From Aureimonas sp. Leaf427 (GTDB lineage Bacteria > Pseudomonadota > Alphaproteobacteria > Rhizobiales > Rhizobiaceae), in NCBI RefSeq assembly GCF_001425485.1, contig NZ_LMQW01000012.1, positions 564,101-628,100 of the forward strand: a stretch of 64,000 nt of DNA, given 5' to 3'. Under the pieces are notes generated by a model, which was not told the origin of the DNA, did no database searches, and saw nothing but the letters and a program-made list of their open reading frames with translations. Made by a program: the position numbers and the translations under genes. Numbering within the stretch: position 1 is the stretch's first letter; every line of letters begins with the position of its first letter. This document shows, in pieces, positions 9,755-18,659 of the stretch.

Positions 9755-12676
9755 TCAATGCGCCTCGTCCCAGTTCTGCGCGGCCCTTGCGTCGACGAGC
9801 AGGGGCACGGACAGCGTGATGCGGGGTTCGGCGGCGGAGGTCATGACGCGTTCGACGACGGGAATGGTGGCCTCGACCTCGTCGTCGGGGACCTCGAAGA
9901 TGAGTTCGTCGTGAACCTGGAGAAGCATCCGGGCGGAGAGGCGCTCGGCCTTCAGAGCGTCCTCCATGCGGATCATGGCGCGGCGGATGATGTCGGCGGC
10001 GGAGCCCTGGATGGGCGCGTTGATGGCGGCGCGCTCGACGGCGGCGCGCACCGAGGGGTTGGCATGGGCGATGTCGGGATAATGCGCCCGGCGGCCGAAG
10101 AGCGTCTCGACATAGAGGTGGCGCTTGGCGAAGGCCTTGGTGGATTCCATGTAGTCGCGGATGCCGGGAAAGCGCTCGAAATAGCGCTTGATGTAGAGGC
10201 CGGCCTCCTCGCGCGGGATGGAGAGCTGGTTGGCGAGGCCGAAGGCCGAAATGCCGTAGATGATGCCGAAGTTGATCGCCTTGGCGCGCCGGCGCACGTC
10301 GGAGGGCATGCCCTCGACGGGCACGCCGAACATTTCCGAGGCGGTCATGGCGTGAATGTCCACGCCCTCGACGAAGGCCTGCGTCAGCTGCGGGATGTCG
10401 GCCATGTGGGCGAGAAGGCGCAGCTCGATCTGACTGTAGTCGGCCGAGAGGAGCTTGAAGCCGTCGGGCGCGACGAAGGCGGTGCGGATGGCGCGCCCCT
10501 CCTCGGTGCGGACCGGGATGTTCTGGAGATTCGGCTCGGACGAAGAGAGGCGCCCGGTCGTCGTGGAGGCCATGGAATAGGACGTGTGGATGCGGTCGTC
10601 GGCATCCATATAAGCCGGCAAAGCATCCGTGTAGGTGCCCTTCAGCTTGGTCAGCTGGCGCCAGTCGACGATCCGGCGGGGCAGGGCGTGGCCTTCGGCG
10701 GCCAGCTCTTCGAGCGCACGGGCGTCGGTCGACCACTGGCCGGACTTGGTCTTCTTGCCGCCGGGCAGGCCGAGCTTGCCGAAGAGGATGTCGCCGAGCT
10801 GCTTCGGGGAGCCGGGATTGAAGGCCTCGCCCGCCAATTCTGCGATCTCGGCTTCGAGGCTCGCCGCCTTCTGGCTGAAGCGGCCGGAGAGGCGCGAGAG
10901 GATCTGCCGGTCGGTGCGGATGCCGCGCTCTTCCATGCGCGCGAGCACCGGCACGAGCGGGCGCTCCAGCCGCTCGTAGACGGAGGAGAGGCCTTCGGCG
11001 GCGAGGCGCGGTTTCAGGACGCGCCAGAGGCGGAGCGCCACGTCGGCATCCTCGGCGGCGTATTCCGTGACCTTGTCGATCGGGCAGGCGGCGATGGGCT
11101 TCAGCGTCCGGCCGGAGCCGCAGAGCTCCTTGTAGGTGATCGGCGTGTGGCCGAGGAAGCGCTGCGACAGCTCGTCGAGCCCATGGCCCTCCAGCGAGGA
11201 CGAGGCGTCGAGCGCGTAGGAGATCAGCATCGTGTCGTCGAAGGGCGCGATGGCGACGCCGTGACGGAGCATGACGAGATAGTCGTATTTGACGTTCTGC
11301 CCGATCTTCAGGATCGAGGCGTCCTCGAGCACGGGCTTCAGGATCTCCAGCGCCTCGGCTTCGGAGAGCTGGAGGCCGATGCCCGCCTTGGTCTCGTCGC
11401 TCGCCAGGAGATCGCCTGAATCCGCCGCCACGTGGCCGAGCGGCACATAGGCCGCCTCGCCCGGCGCGACGGCGAAGGAGATCCCGACGAGATCGGCGCG
11501 GTTGGCGTCGAGCGAGGTCGTCTCGGTGTCGAAGGCGAGAAGGCCGGTCTCGTAGGCGCGCGCGATCCAGGTGCTGAGCGTGCCGGCGTCGCGGATGGTG
11601 GCATAAGCGGCGCGGTCGAAGGTCTCGCCCGAGGCGGCATCGCGGCGGGCCGCGACGAGGGCGCCCGGCGTCAGCGGCAGCGCCGCGTCGCCGCCGGCAA
11701 AAGCCGCGACCGGCTTCGGGTCGAGATCCGGTCCGCGCGCGGGACCGCCGACCTTGATCTCGGCGGAGGGAATGGCGCTCGCATCCTCGCCGAGCTTGGC
11801 GGCGACGCGCCGCGTCAGCGAGGTGAACTCCATCGCCTTCAGAAAGGCGATCAGCTTGTCGCCGTCGGGCTCGTGGATGAAGAGATCGTCCAGGGGCACG
11901 TCGAGCGGCATGTGCTGCTCCAGCGTCACCAGCTTCTTCGACAGGCGCGCCTGCTCGGCGAAGGCGATGATGTTCTCGCGCCGCTTGGCCTGCTTGATCT
12001 CCTCGGCGCGCGACAGGAGCGTCTCCAGATCGCCGTAGATGTCGAGAAGCTCGGCGGCCGTCTTCGGGCCGATGCCGGGAACGCCCGGAACGTTGTCGGA
12101 ACTGTCGCCGACCAGCGCCTGGAGATCGATCATCTTCTCGGGGAAGACGCCGAACTTCTCCTTCACCTCGTCCGGGCCGAGGCGCTTGTCCTTCATCTGG
12201 TCGTAGAGGATCACGCCGGGACCGACGAGTTGCATCAGGTCCTTGTCGGAGGAGACGATGGTGACGTCGCCGCCGGCCTCGACGGCAAGGCGCGTGTAGG
12301 TCGCGATGAGATCGTCGGCCTCGAAGCCCTGCTTCTCGATGCAGGGCAGATCGAAGGCGCGCACGGCCTCGCGGATCAGCGCGAATTGCGGCACGAGATC
12401 TTCGGGCGGGGCGACGCGGTTCGCCTTGTACTGGTCGTAGAGCTCGTTGCGGAAGGTCGTGGACGAGTGGTCGAAGATCACCGCGAAATGGGTCGGCGCG
12501 ACGCCGACCGAGGTGTCGCGCGATTCCTCGACGAGCTTCCACAGCATGTTGCAGAAGCCCGAGACCGCGCCGACGGGCGTCCCGTCCGACTTGCGCGTCA
12601 GCGGCGGCAGGGCGTGATAGGCGCGGAAGATGTAGGCCGAGCCGTCGACGAGGAAGAGGTGATCGCCCTTTTGCAT
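9755..12676 (-). CDS. polA: DNA polymerase I
   Basis: This is the repair and Okazaki-maturation polymerase, 973 residues from ATG 12676 (MQKGDHLFLVDGSAYIFRA); an ATG six bases upstream is possible. Domains in order are the 5'-3' exonuclease (residues 1 to about 300), the 3'-5' exonuclease (about 355-560) and the polymerase (about 570-973). The proofreading residues are present: LLAFDTETTSLD, IGQNVKYDYL and YAAEDADVA. Polymerase motif A is LLSADYSQIELRLLAH, motif B RRRAKAINFGIIYG and motif C LQVHDELIFEV. All three activities should be intact. Confidence 0.97.
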   Translation of the reverse strand: MQKGDHLFLVDGSAYIFRAYHALPPLTRKSDGTPVGAVSGFCNMLWKLVEESRDTSVGVAPTHFAVIFDHSSTTFRNELYDQYKANRVAPPEDLVPQFALIREAVRAFDLPCIEKQGFEADDLIATYTRLAVEAGGDVTIVSSDKDLMQLVGPGVILYDQMKDKRLGPDEVKEKFGVFPEKMIDLQALVGDSSDNVPGVPGIGPKTAAELLDIYGDLETLLSRAEEIKQAKRRENIIAFAEQARLSKKLVTLEQHMPLDVPLDDLFIHEPDGDKLIAFLKAMEFTSLTRRVAAKLGEDASAIPSAEIKVGGPARGPDLDPKPVAAFAGGDAALPLTPGALVAARRDAASGETFDRAAYATIRDAGTLSTWIARAYETGLLAFDTETTSLDANRADLVGISFAVAPGEAAYVPLGHVAADSGDLLASDETKAGIGLQLSEAEALEILKPVLEDASILKIGQNVKYDYLVMLRHGVAIAPFDDTMLISYALDASSSLEGHGLDELSQRFLGHTPITYKELCGSGRTLKPIAACPIDKVTEYAAEDADVALRLWRVLKPRLAAEGLSSVYERLERPLVPVLARMEERGIRTDRQILSRLSGRFSQKAASLEAEIAELAGEAFNPGSPKQLGDILFGKLGLPGGKKTKSGQWSTDARALEELAAEGHALPRRIVDWRQLTKLKGTYTDALPAYMDADDRIHTSYSMASTTTGRLSSSEPNLQNIPVRTEEGRAIRTAFVAPDGFKLLSADYSQIELRLLAHMADIPQLTQAFVEGVDIHAMTASEMFGVPVEGMPSDVRRRAKAINFGIIYGISAFGLANQLSIPREEAGLYIKRYFERFPGIRDYMESTKAFAKRHLYVETLFGRRAHYPDIAHANPSVRAAVERAAINAPIQGSAADIIRRAMIRMEDALKAERLSARMLLQVHDELIFEVPDDEVEATIPVVERVMTSAAEPRITLSVPLLVDARAAQNWDEAH

Positions 12677-13151
12677 GGCCATCCCGTATCGCGGCCTTCG
12701 CCTTGAGTAAACCGTGTCGCGGATCGCGCGGCGCGCATGCGGTGCCCGAGCCTTCGATCCGCGCAAAGGCCGGCTCGAAGACCTGTCCAATTTGTCATGA
12801 AATTCTCACGCTCCTGTGACGATCTGCGCCTCCGCTCGCCTTGAAAGCCAGGGTGTTCGCGGCCAAATTCGCACCATCGGCAGAGAGATCGCCGACACCG
12901 GCGGAAGGCTCGTCCCCCGCCTCATGCCGGTGACGAAGGCGCCCGGTCCCGATTCCCCCCTCGCGGGCATGGGCGCCGCCTGAAAAGGTCGAGGCCGTCG
13001 TGGCAGTCCCCCCTGGCCACGGCGGCTTCGCTTTCGACAAGCGCCTCTTTGATCTCGACCGCCTTCGGTCGGATGATCTAAACCCTCCCCTGACCTTTCC
13101 GGCGGCTCGCGCTCGATCAGCGCCGTCGCCTCTCATCGGGAGACTGCCGCC
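12677..13151. other. 475-bp intergenic region between divergent polA and the M20 peptidase
   Basis: It must hold the promoters of both divergent genes, but I see no convincing consensus. One hairpin stands out near 12994-13026 (GCCGTCGTGGC/GCCACGGCGGC with one wobble pair and a C-rich loop). No open frame here has recognisable similarity. Confidence 0.4.
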
Positions 13152-14561
13152 ATGGCCCAGCTCGACAGCGTGCTCGCCTGCCTCGATCTCAATCTCGACC
13201 GCTCGGTCGAGCGCCTCTTCGACCTGATGCGCCTGAAATCGATCTCGACCGACCCCGCCTATGCCGACGACTGCCGCAAGACCGCCGAATGGCTGGCCGG
13301 CGATCTCTCCGCCATCGGCTTTGCCGCGCGCGTCGCCGACAGCGCCGGCCATCCGATGGTCATCGCCCATCATGCCGGCCCGAGCGGTGCGGCGGGCAAG
13401 GTTCCGCACGTCCTCTTCTACGGCCATTACGACGTTCAGCCCGTCGATCCGATCGAGCTTTGGGACACGGAGCCCTTCTCGCCGGAGCTGAAGACCATGC
13501 CGGACGGCACGCAGCGGATCGTCGGGCGCGGCTCGGCCGACGACAAGGGCCAGCTCATGACCTTCGTCGAGGCCTGCCGGGCCTATATCGCCGAGACCGG
13601 CTCGCTGCCCTGCCGCGTCACGATCTTCCTCGAAGGCGAGGAGGAGTCCGGCTCGCCCTCGCTACTGCCCTTCCTCGACGCCCATCGCGAGGAACTGTCG
13701 GCCGACGTCGCTCTGATCTGCGACACCAATATGTGGGACCGGGACACGCCGGCCATCTCCACGGGGCTTCGCGGCCTCGTCGGCGAGGAGGTCGTGGTGC
13801 GCGCGGCCGACAAGGACCTGCATTCGGGCTATTTCGGCGGGGCGGCCGCCAATCCGATCCGCATCCTGTCGAAGATCGTCGCCGACCTCCACGATGCCGA
13901 CGGGCGCGTGACGCTGCCGGGCTTCTACGACGGCGTGGAGGAAATTCCGGACGAGGTCCGCAAGATCTGGGACGGGCTCGGCTTCGACGAGGCGGCCTTC
14001 CTCGGACAGGCCGGGCTTTCCGTTCCGGCGGGCGAAAAGGGCCGGACCGTGCTGGAGCAGGTCTGGGCGCGGCCGACCGCCGAAGTGAACGGCATCGAGG
14101 GCGGCTATACCGGCAAGGGCTTCAAGACGGTGATCGCGGCGGAAGCCTTCGCCAAGATCTCCTTCCGCCTCGTCTTCTCCCAGGACCCGGCGAAGATCCG
14201 CGACAGCTTCCGCGCCTTCGTCCGGGCGCGCATTCCGGCTGATTGCTCGGTCGAGTTCCACGAGCATGGCGGCTCGCCGGCGATCCAGCTGCCCTTCGAT
14301 TCCGACGTGCTCCAGACGGCGCGGGCCGCCCTTTCCGACGAATGGCCGAAGCCTGCCGTGATGATCGGCATGGGCGGCTCGATCCCGGTCGTCGGCGAGT
14401 TCAAGCGCCGGCTCGGCATGGGCTCGCTTCTCGTCGGCTTCGGCCTCGGCGACGACCGCATCCATTCGCCGAACGAGAAGTACGAGCTGTCCTCCTATGC
14501 CAAGGGCCAGCGCTCCTGGGCTCGGCTTCTCGACGCGATCGGCCGCAACGGCGCGGCCTGA
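13152..14561 (+). CDS. M20-family dipeptidase/carboxypeptidase
   Basis: This is a zinc-dependent amidohydrolase of the M20 family (dipeptidase branch), 469 residues and probably cytosolic. The metal-binding landmarks are HVLFYGHYDVQPVDP, GRGSADDKGQLMTF with its bridging Asp, and FLEGEEESGSPS with the catalytic glutamate. The lid/dimerisation domain is in the middle (KDLHSGYFGGAAANP), and the last ligand region is FGLGDDRIHSPNEKYELSS. The substrate is unknown. It is transcribed divergently from polA and appears to stand alone. Confidence 0.92.
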   Translation: MAQLDSVLACLDLNLDRSVERLFDLMRLKSISTDPAYADDCRKTAEWLAGDLSAIGFAARVADSAGHPMVIAHHAGPSGAAGKVPHVLFYGHYDVQPVDPIELWDTEPFSPELKTMPDGTQRIVGRGSADDKGQLMTFVEACRAYIAETGSLPCRVTIFLEGEEESGSPSLLPFLDAHREELSADVALICDTNMWDRDTPAISTGLRGLVGEEVVVRAADKDLHSGYFGGAAANPIRILSKIVADLHDADGRVTLPGFYDGVEEIPDEVRKIWDGLGFDEAAFLGQAGLSVPAGEKGRTVLEQVWARPTAEVNGIEGGYTGKGFKTVIAAEAFAKISFRLVFSQDPAKIRDSFRAFVRARIPADCSVEFHEHGGSPAIQLPFDSDVLQTARAALSDEWPKPAVMIGMGGSIPVVGEFKRRLGMGSLLVGFGLGDDRIHSPNEKYELSSYAKGQRSWARLLDAIGRNGAA

Positions 14562-14619
14562 GGCCAAGGACGGCGCCGTCCGAGGAAGCCGGCGCCGTCC
14601 CGAGCCTGCCTGAAGGGGG

Positions 14620-15114
14620 TCAGCGGGCGGGCTTGATCGAGTTCACGATGGAATCGACCTCCGCCCCATATTTCTGCTCCTCGCCCTGCGTGCCCCAATA
14701 GGTGATCATCAGGATTTTGTCGGGCGCCGGCGCGAGGAAGGCGAGGACGATGCTCGCGGGGCCCGCGGCGTCCGTGCCCTCCCAGCCGATCACCTCCATC
14801 TCCATGCCGTTCACGGTGCTCTTGGACTCGGTCATCGAGCCCTCTTTCAGCGTGACGCCGTTCTCGGCGAGGAAGTCGATCCCGTCCTCCACGATCTTGT
14901 CGCTCGTCTTGTCGGTGGCGACGTCGACATAGAAGGAGATCGTCTCGTCCGGCGAGAATCCCTCGATGCCGCTCTCGTTCTCCGTGGCCTGCCAGGTGCC
15001 GGGAAAGGTGATGGAGGCGACCGGCTCGTCGCTCGGAAAGAGCAGCGTCTCGGCCCGCGCGGCGGTGCCGAAGAGAAGGACGGCCGCTGCGGCGGCGAGT
15101 ATGGAGAGCTTCAT
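14620..15114 (-). CDS. Secreted protein of unknown function
   Basis: This 164-residue protein has a clear Sec signal peptide (MKLSILAAAAAVLLFGTAARA, cleaved after ARA). The mature part is acidic and beta-rich, with ASITFPGTWQATENESG and a conserved-looking end ILMITYWGTQGEE. I do not recognise a family; the shape resembles periplasmic DUF1795-like proteins, which is a weak guess. It is convergent with the M20 peptidase gene. A similar-sized secreted protein of unknown function occurs at 40647-41078, but I see no clear homology between them. Confidence 0.75.
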   Translation of the reverse strand: MKLSILAAAAAVLLFGTAARAETLLFPSDEPVASITFPGTWQATENESGIEGFSPDETISFYVDVATDKTSDKIVEDGIDFLAENGVTLKEGSMTESKSTVNGMEMEVIGWEGTDAAGPASIVLAFLAPAPDKILMITYWGTQGEEQKYGAEVDSIVNSIKPAR

Positions 15115-15268
15115 CGAGATGGCCTTCGGGAGCGATGGGGTTCCGGGAACCGGAGCCGCCCGCCCTCGAAGGGCCGAGATCTCCGGCAGGACGCTGCGGC
15201 CCTGCCGAAGGAATGCGCGGGAAAAGCTTACCCTTACGGAAACGAGGCGCGCCTCTCTCTCGCCGTGC

Positions 15269-16246
15269 TTAATCCATCTTGACTCCGGCCGCCTGGATCA
15301 CCGGGCGCCAGCGGGCGATCTCGGTCTTGACGTGCAGCGCCAGGTCCTCCGGCGTTCCGCCGACGACCACGGCGCCGACGCCGTCGAGCTTGGCCTTCAC
15401 GGCGGGGTCCTTCAGCGCCTCGTTCGCCGCCGCGTTCAGCTTGGCGATCGCCTCCGGCGGGGTGCCGGCGGGGGCGAAGAGCGCGTTCCAGGTGTTGGTC
15501 TCGTAGCCGGGAACGCCGGCCTCCTCCATCGTCGGCACGTCGGGAAAGAGCGGCACGCGCGCCTTCGTCGTCACGGCCAGCGCCCTCAGCGCGCCCGCCT
15601 TGATATGCCCGGCCGAGGAGGGAAGATTGTCGAAGTTGATCGGCACGGCGCCGGACAGGGCGTCGACCAGGGCGGGGCCCGAACCCTGATAGGGAACGTG
15701 GATCATGTCGGTGCCGGTCATCGTCATGAAGAGCTGGCCGGAGAGATGGAGCGGCGTGCCGTTGCCGGAGGAGGACCAGACCTCCTCGCCCGGCTTCTCC
15801 TTCAGCCGCGCGATCAGCTCCTTCACGTCCTTGGCCGGATAGTCCTTGTTGACGGTGAGAACGTTCGGAACGGTGACGAGAAGCACGATCGGCGCGAAGT
15901 CCGCCTCCGGATCGAAGGGCGGCTTCTCGTAGAGCGAGGCGGAGAGGGCGTGCGTCGCGATCGTGCCCATCAGGATCGTGTAGCCGTCCGGCGCGGCCTG
16001 CTTGACCGCCGTCGCGCCGAGATTGCCGCCGGCACCGCCCTTGTTCTCGACCACGACCTGCTGGCCGAGCCGCTCGCCCATCCCCTGCGCCACGACGCGC
16101 GCGACGAGATCGGTCGAGCCGCCGGCGGCGAAGGGCACGACGAGCCGGACCGGCTGCTGCGGATAGGCATCCTGCGCCATCGCAGGCGCGATGCCGGACG
16201 ACAGAGCGGCCGCGGCCAGCGCCGCCACGAAGGTTCTGCGCTTCAT
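15269..16246 (-). CDS. Bug/TctC-family periplasmic binding protein
   Basis: This is a solute-binding protein of the tripartite tricarboxylate transporter type, 325 residues. It begins MKRRTFVAALAAAALSS, with a twin-arginine-like/Sec signal ending at AMAQD. It shows the family features QPVRLVVPFAAGGSTDLVAR, NKGGAGGNLGA and the ligand loop FDNLPSSAGHIKAG. The strong ribosome site GGGAGG supports the start. No TctA/TctB membrane genes are nearby, so it is an orphan, as is common for this expanded family. The ligand cannot be deduced; carboxylates are usual. Confidence 0.9.
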   Translation of the reverse strand: MKRRTFVAALAAAALSSGIAPAMAQDAYPQQPVRLVVPFAAGGSTDLVARVVAQGMGERLGQQVVVENKGGAGGNLGATAVKQAAPDGYTILMGTIATHALSASLYEKPPFDPEADFAPIVLLVTVPNVLTVNKDYPAKDVKELIARLKEKPGEEVWSSSGNGTPLHLSGQLFMTMTGTDMIHVPYQGSGPALVDALSGAVPINFDNLPSSAGHIKAGALRALAVTTKARVPLFPDVPTMEEAGVPGYETNTWNALFAPAGTPPEAIAKLNAAANEALKDPAVKAKLDGVGAVVVGGTPEDLALHVKTEIARWRPVIQAAGVKMD

Positions 16247-16554
16247 CCTCTGATCCCTCCCAAGATCGTTCTGCGCCTTTGCGCTTTCCGCCAGTCTAGA
16301 GGAACCGCGCGCGGTCTGTCTCCCCGCCGACCTCTCCTCCCTTGGTCGAAGACGACAGCCGGGAGGAGCGGAAAGGAGGAGAGGCGCCCGCTCTTTCTGT
16401 GGCGGTGCGGCAACGCTTGCTCCCTGAACCGATAGACCGGGCGACGGAACCGGCCCGAACGGGCTTTCGAAGCTTGTTCCGCAGCTTATGCCGACTATGG
16501 ATGATCCCATGGCGCACGCGACAGGCGTGCCGATCCTCTGCAGGAACATCCACG

Positions 16555-17361
16555 ATGGTTCGCTTCGCTCTCTCCACCCTTCTTCTCGGCTCCACGCTCT
16601 CGGCCGCCGCGGCTGCCGACGTCTACGAGCCCGAAGCGACCGTGCTCGCGGCGCCGAGCGACAGCGTCTCGATGGTGATCGAGCTCGGCATCGGCGGCCT
16701 CGTCGCCCCGAAATACGAGGGTTCGGACAATTATGAGGTCTCGCCCTATCCGATCATCTCGCTCGACTACCTCTCGATTCCCGGCCTCTTCACCGTGGGC
16801 AGCCCGACCCCGAACACGGCCGGCGGCTTCTCGATCGGCCCGTCCTTCGGCTATACCGGCGAGCGCGAGGAGCCGACGGAGCTTCGCGGCCTGTTCGACG
16901 TCGATGCCACCTACGAGGCGGGCGTCAAGGTCGGCTACGAGTGGACCTATGCGGAGATCTACGGCGAGGCGCGCTATGCGTTCGGCGGCGCGGAAGGCCT
17001 CGTCGGCTCGGTCGGCGCGAACCTCATCGCCCGTCCGACCCCGGAGCTGGAGCTGAAGGCCGGCCCGCTCGCGACCTTCGCCTCCGAGGACTACATGGAC
17101 ACCTATTTCGGCGTCACCTCCTTCGAGGCCGCCCGCTCCGGCGGCCGCTTCTCGGCCTACGACGCTGATGGCGGCTTCAAGACGGTCGGCGCGGCCGCCA
17201 CGGCCCGCTACGAGTTCCGCCCCGAGTGGTTCCTCAACGCCAAGGGCTCCTACGAGACCTTCGTCGGCGATGCCGAGGACAGCCCGATCGTGAAGGCCGG
17301 CTCGGAAGACCAGTTCACCTTCGGCGTCGGCATCTCCAAGCGCTTCTCGATCAACTTCTAA
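16555..17361 (+). CDS. MipA/OmpV-family outer-membrane protein
   Basis: This predicted outer-membrane beta-barrel has 268 residues from the ATG at 16555, which follows AGGAA. A signal peptide (MVRFALSTLLLGSTLSAAAA) is followed by YEGSDNYEVSPYPIISLDY, typical of the MipA/OmpV family. Alternating strands follow, such as GVKVGYEWTYAEIYGEARY, and the protein ends in the aromatic barrel terminus KRFSINF. Family members scaffold murein enzymes or act in osmotic or pH response; a specific role is not shown here. The 308 bp upstream separates it from the divergent Bug protein gene; I see no clear promoter consensus there. Confidence 0.88.
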   Translation: MVRFALSTLLLGSTLSAAAAADVYEPEATVLAAPSDSVSMVIELGIGGLVAPKYEGSDNYEVSPYPIISLDYLSIPGLFTVGSPTPNTAGGFSIGPSFGYTGEREEPTELRGLFDVDATYEAGVKVGYEWTYAEIYGEARYAFGGAEGLVGSVGANLIARPTPELELKAGPLATFASEDYMDTYFGVTSFEAARSGGRFSAYDADGGFKTVGAAATARYEFRPEWFLNAKGSYETFVGDAEDSPIVKAGSEDQFTFGVGISKRFSINF

Positions 17362-17485
17362 GGAAGCCCGGAGGGGCTGGGGGCTTTGCGGCGCCCGGCT
17401 CCTGCCGCATCGCGGAACACTCAGGACAACTGAGCATTTCAAGGGGGAACCGGGCCGAGAAGCCCGCCCCTTGGAGTGTCTCCGC

Positions 17486-18307
17486 ATGCCGTTCGTCACC
17501 ACAGCCGACAAGACCGAGCTCTACTACAACGACTGGGGCCATGGCCGGCCGATCGTTCTGATCCACGGCTGGCCGCTCTCCTCCTCGATGTGGGAGTATC
17601 AGGTGGAAGGGCTGGTCGAGGCGGGGTTCCGCGTCGTCGCCTACGATCGCCGCGGGTTCGGCAAGTCCTCCCAGCCCTATTCCGGCTACGACTACGACAC
17701 GCTCGCCGACGATCTGAAGGTGGTGCTCGACCATCTCGAACTCGACGACGCCGTCCTCGTCGGCTTCTCGATGGGCGGCGGCGAGGTCGCCCGCTACATG
17801 TCGCGCCATTCGGGCGAGCGCGTGGGCAAGGTCGCCCTCGTCTCCGCCGTGCCGCCCTATCTCCTGAAGGGCGACGACAATCCCGACGGCGTCGATGGCG
17901 CGATCTTCGACCAGATCATCGAAGGCCTTCGCACGGACCGGCCGAACTTCCTCTATTCCTTCTCGAAGAGCTTCTTCAACGCGGGAATGCTGAACTTCCA
18001 GATCTCGGACGAGACGCGCCAGCAGTTCCTGATCGAGGGCCTGAAGGCCAGTGCCAAGGCGACGATCGACTGCGTGAAGGCCTTCGGGCGCACCGACTTC
18101 CGCCAGGATCTGCGCCGCTTCGACGTGCCGACGCTCGTCATCCACGGCGATGCCGACCAGACGGTGCCGATCGACGCCTCGGGCAAGCGCGTTCCCGCCA
18201 TGGTTCCGGGCGCGGAGCTGAAGGTCTATCCCGGCGCCCCGCACGCGCTGACCTTCACCGACAAGGAGAAGCTCACCGCCGACCTCGCGACCTTCGCCCG
18301 CAACTGA
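17486..18307 (+). CDS. Alpha/beta hydrolase (non-haem chloroperoxidase/arylesterase type)
   Basis: This 273-residue alpha/beta hydrolase starts MPFVTTADKTELYYNDWG. It carries the oxyanion region VLIHGWPLSSSMWEYQ, the nucleophile elbow GFSMGGGE, the acid in HGDADQTVPID and the histidine in GAPHALTF. The pattern matches the cofactor-free haloperoxidase/esterase subgroup. The physiological substrate is unknown. It follows the OmpV-like gene by 124 bp on the same strand. Confidence 0.9.
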   Translation: MPFVTTADKTELYYNDWGHGRPIVLIHGWPLSSSMWEYQVEGLVEAGFRVVAYDRRGFGKSSQPYSGYDYDTLADDLKVVLDHLELDDAVLVGFSMGGGEVARYMSRHSGERVGKVALVSAVPPYLLKGDDNPDGVDGAIFDQIIEGLRTDRPNFLYSFSKSFFNAGMLNFQISDETRQQFLIEGLKASAKATIDCVKAFGRTDFRQDLRRFDVPTLVIHGDADQTVPIDASGKRVPAMVPGAELKVYPGAPHALTFTDKEKLTADLATFARN

Positions 18308-18659
18308 CCCGGCCGGCGCTTCAGATGATCCTCCGCCTCCGGTCTCCCGAACGGGATCGGCCGGGGGCGGACCTCGAAGCGCTCCGAACGCCCTTTCGCG
18401 CGACGACCCCGCCGATCCACTTTCCCTTGCGTCGGATCGGCGGGATACTGGATCGCACCTCCGTTCAAGTCCCGTTAAATCGCCGCATTTAGACTGCACT
18501 CGGCAGGAACGTTTCCGTCGGGGCCGTCGCGTGCGACCGGCTGCGATCCGCCCTGCCCCCGAGGCTCGGCGGGCCGGTACGGACGATGTCGGGCGAGATC
18601 GGTTTCGTCGACGTGACGGAGGCCCCATCGAACGGGCCTCATGAAGGGCGAAAGACGGC
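18308..18659. other. 352-bp intergenic region upstream of the PBP1a gene
   Basis: No gene is recognisable here. The region presumably carries the PBP1a promoter. A short A/T-richer patch at about 18470-18495 (CCCGTTAAATCGCC then TTTAGACT) is the only promoter-like spot I noticed. Several short GC-rich inverted repeats occur. Confidence 0.3.

Noticed and set aside
9537..12542. A 1001-codon minus-strand frame overlapping polA
   Set aside because: It is a same-strand frame shifted from polA with Arg/Pro-rich nonsense composition. polA itself is complete with all motifs.
12795..13427. A 210-codon minus-strand frame in the polA/M20 gap
   Set aside because: About half overlaps the M20 gene antisense, and the remainder shows no similarity or ribosome site.
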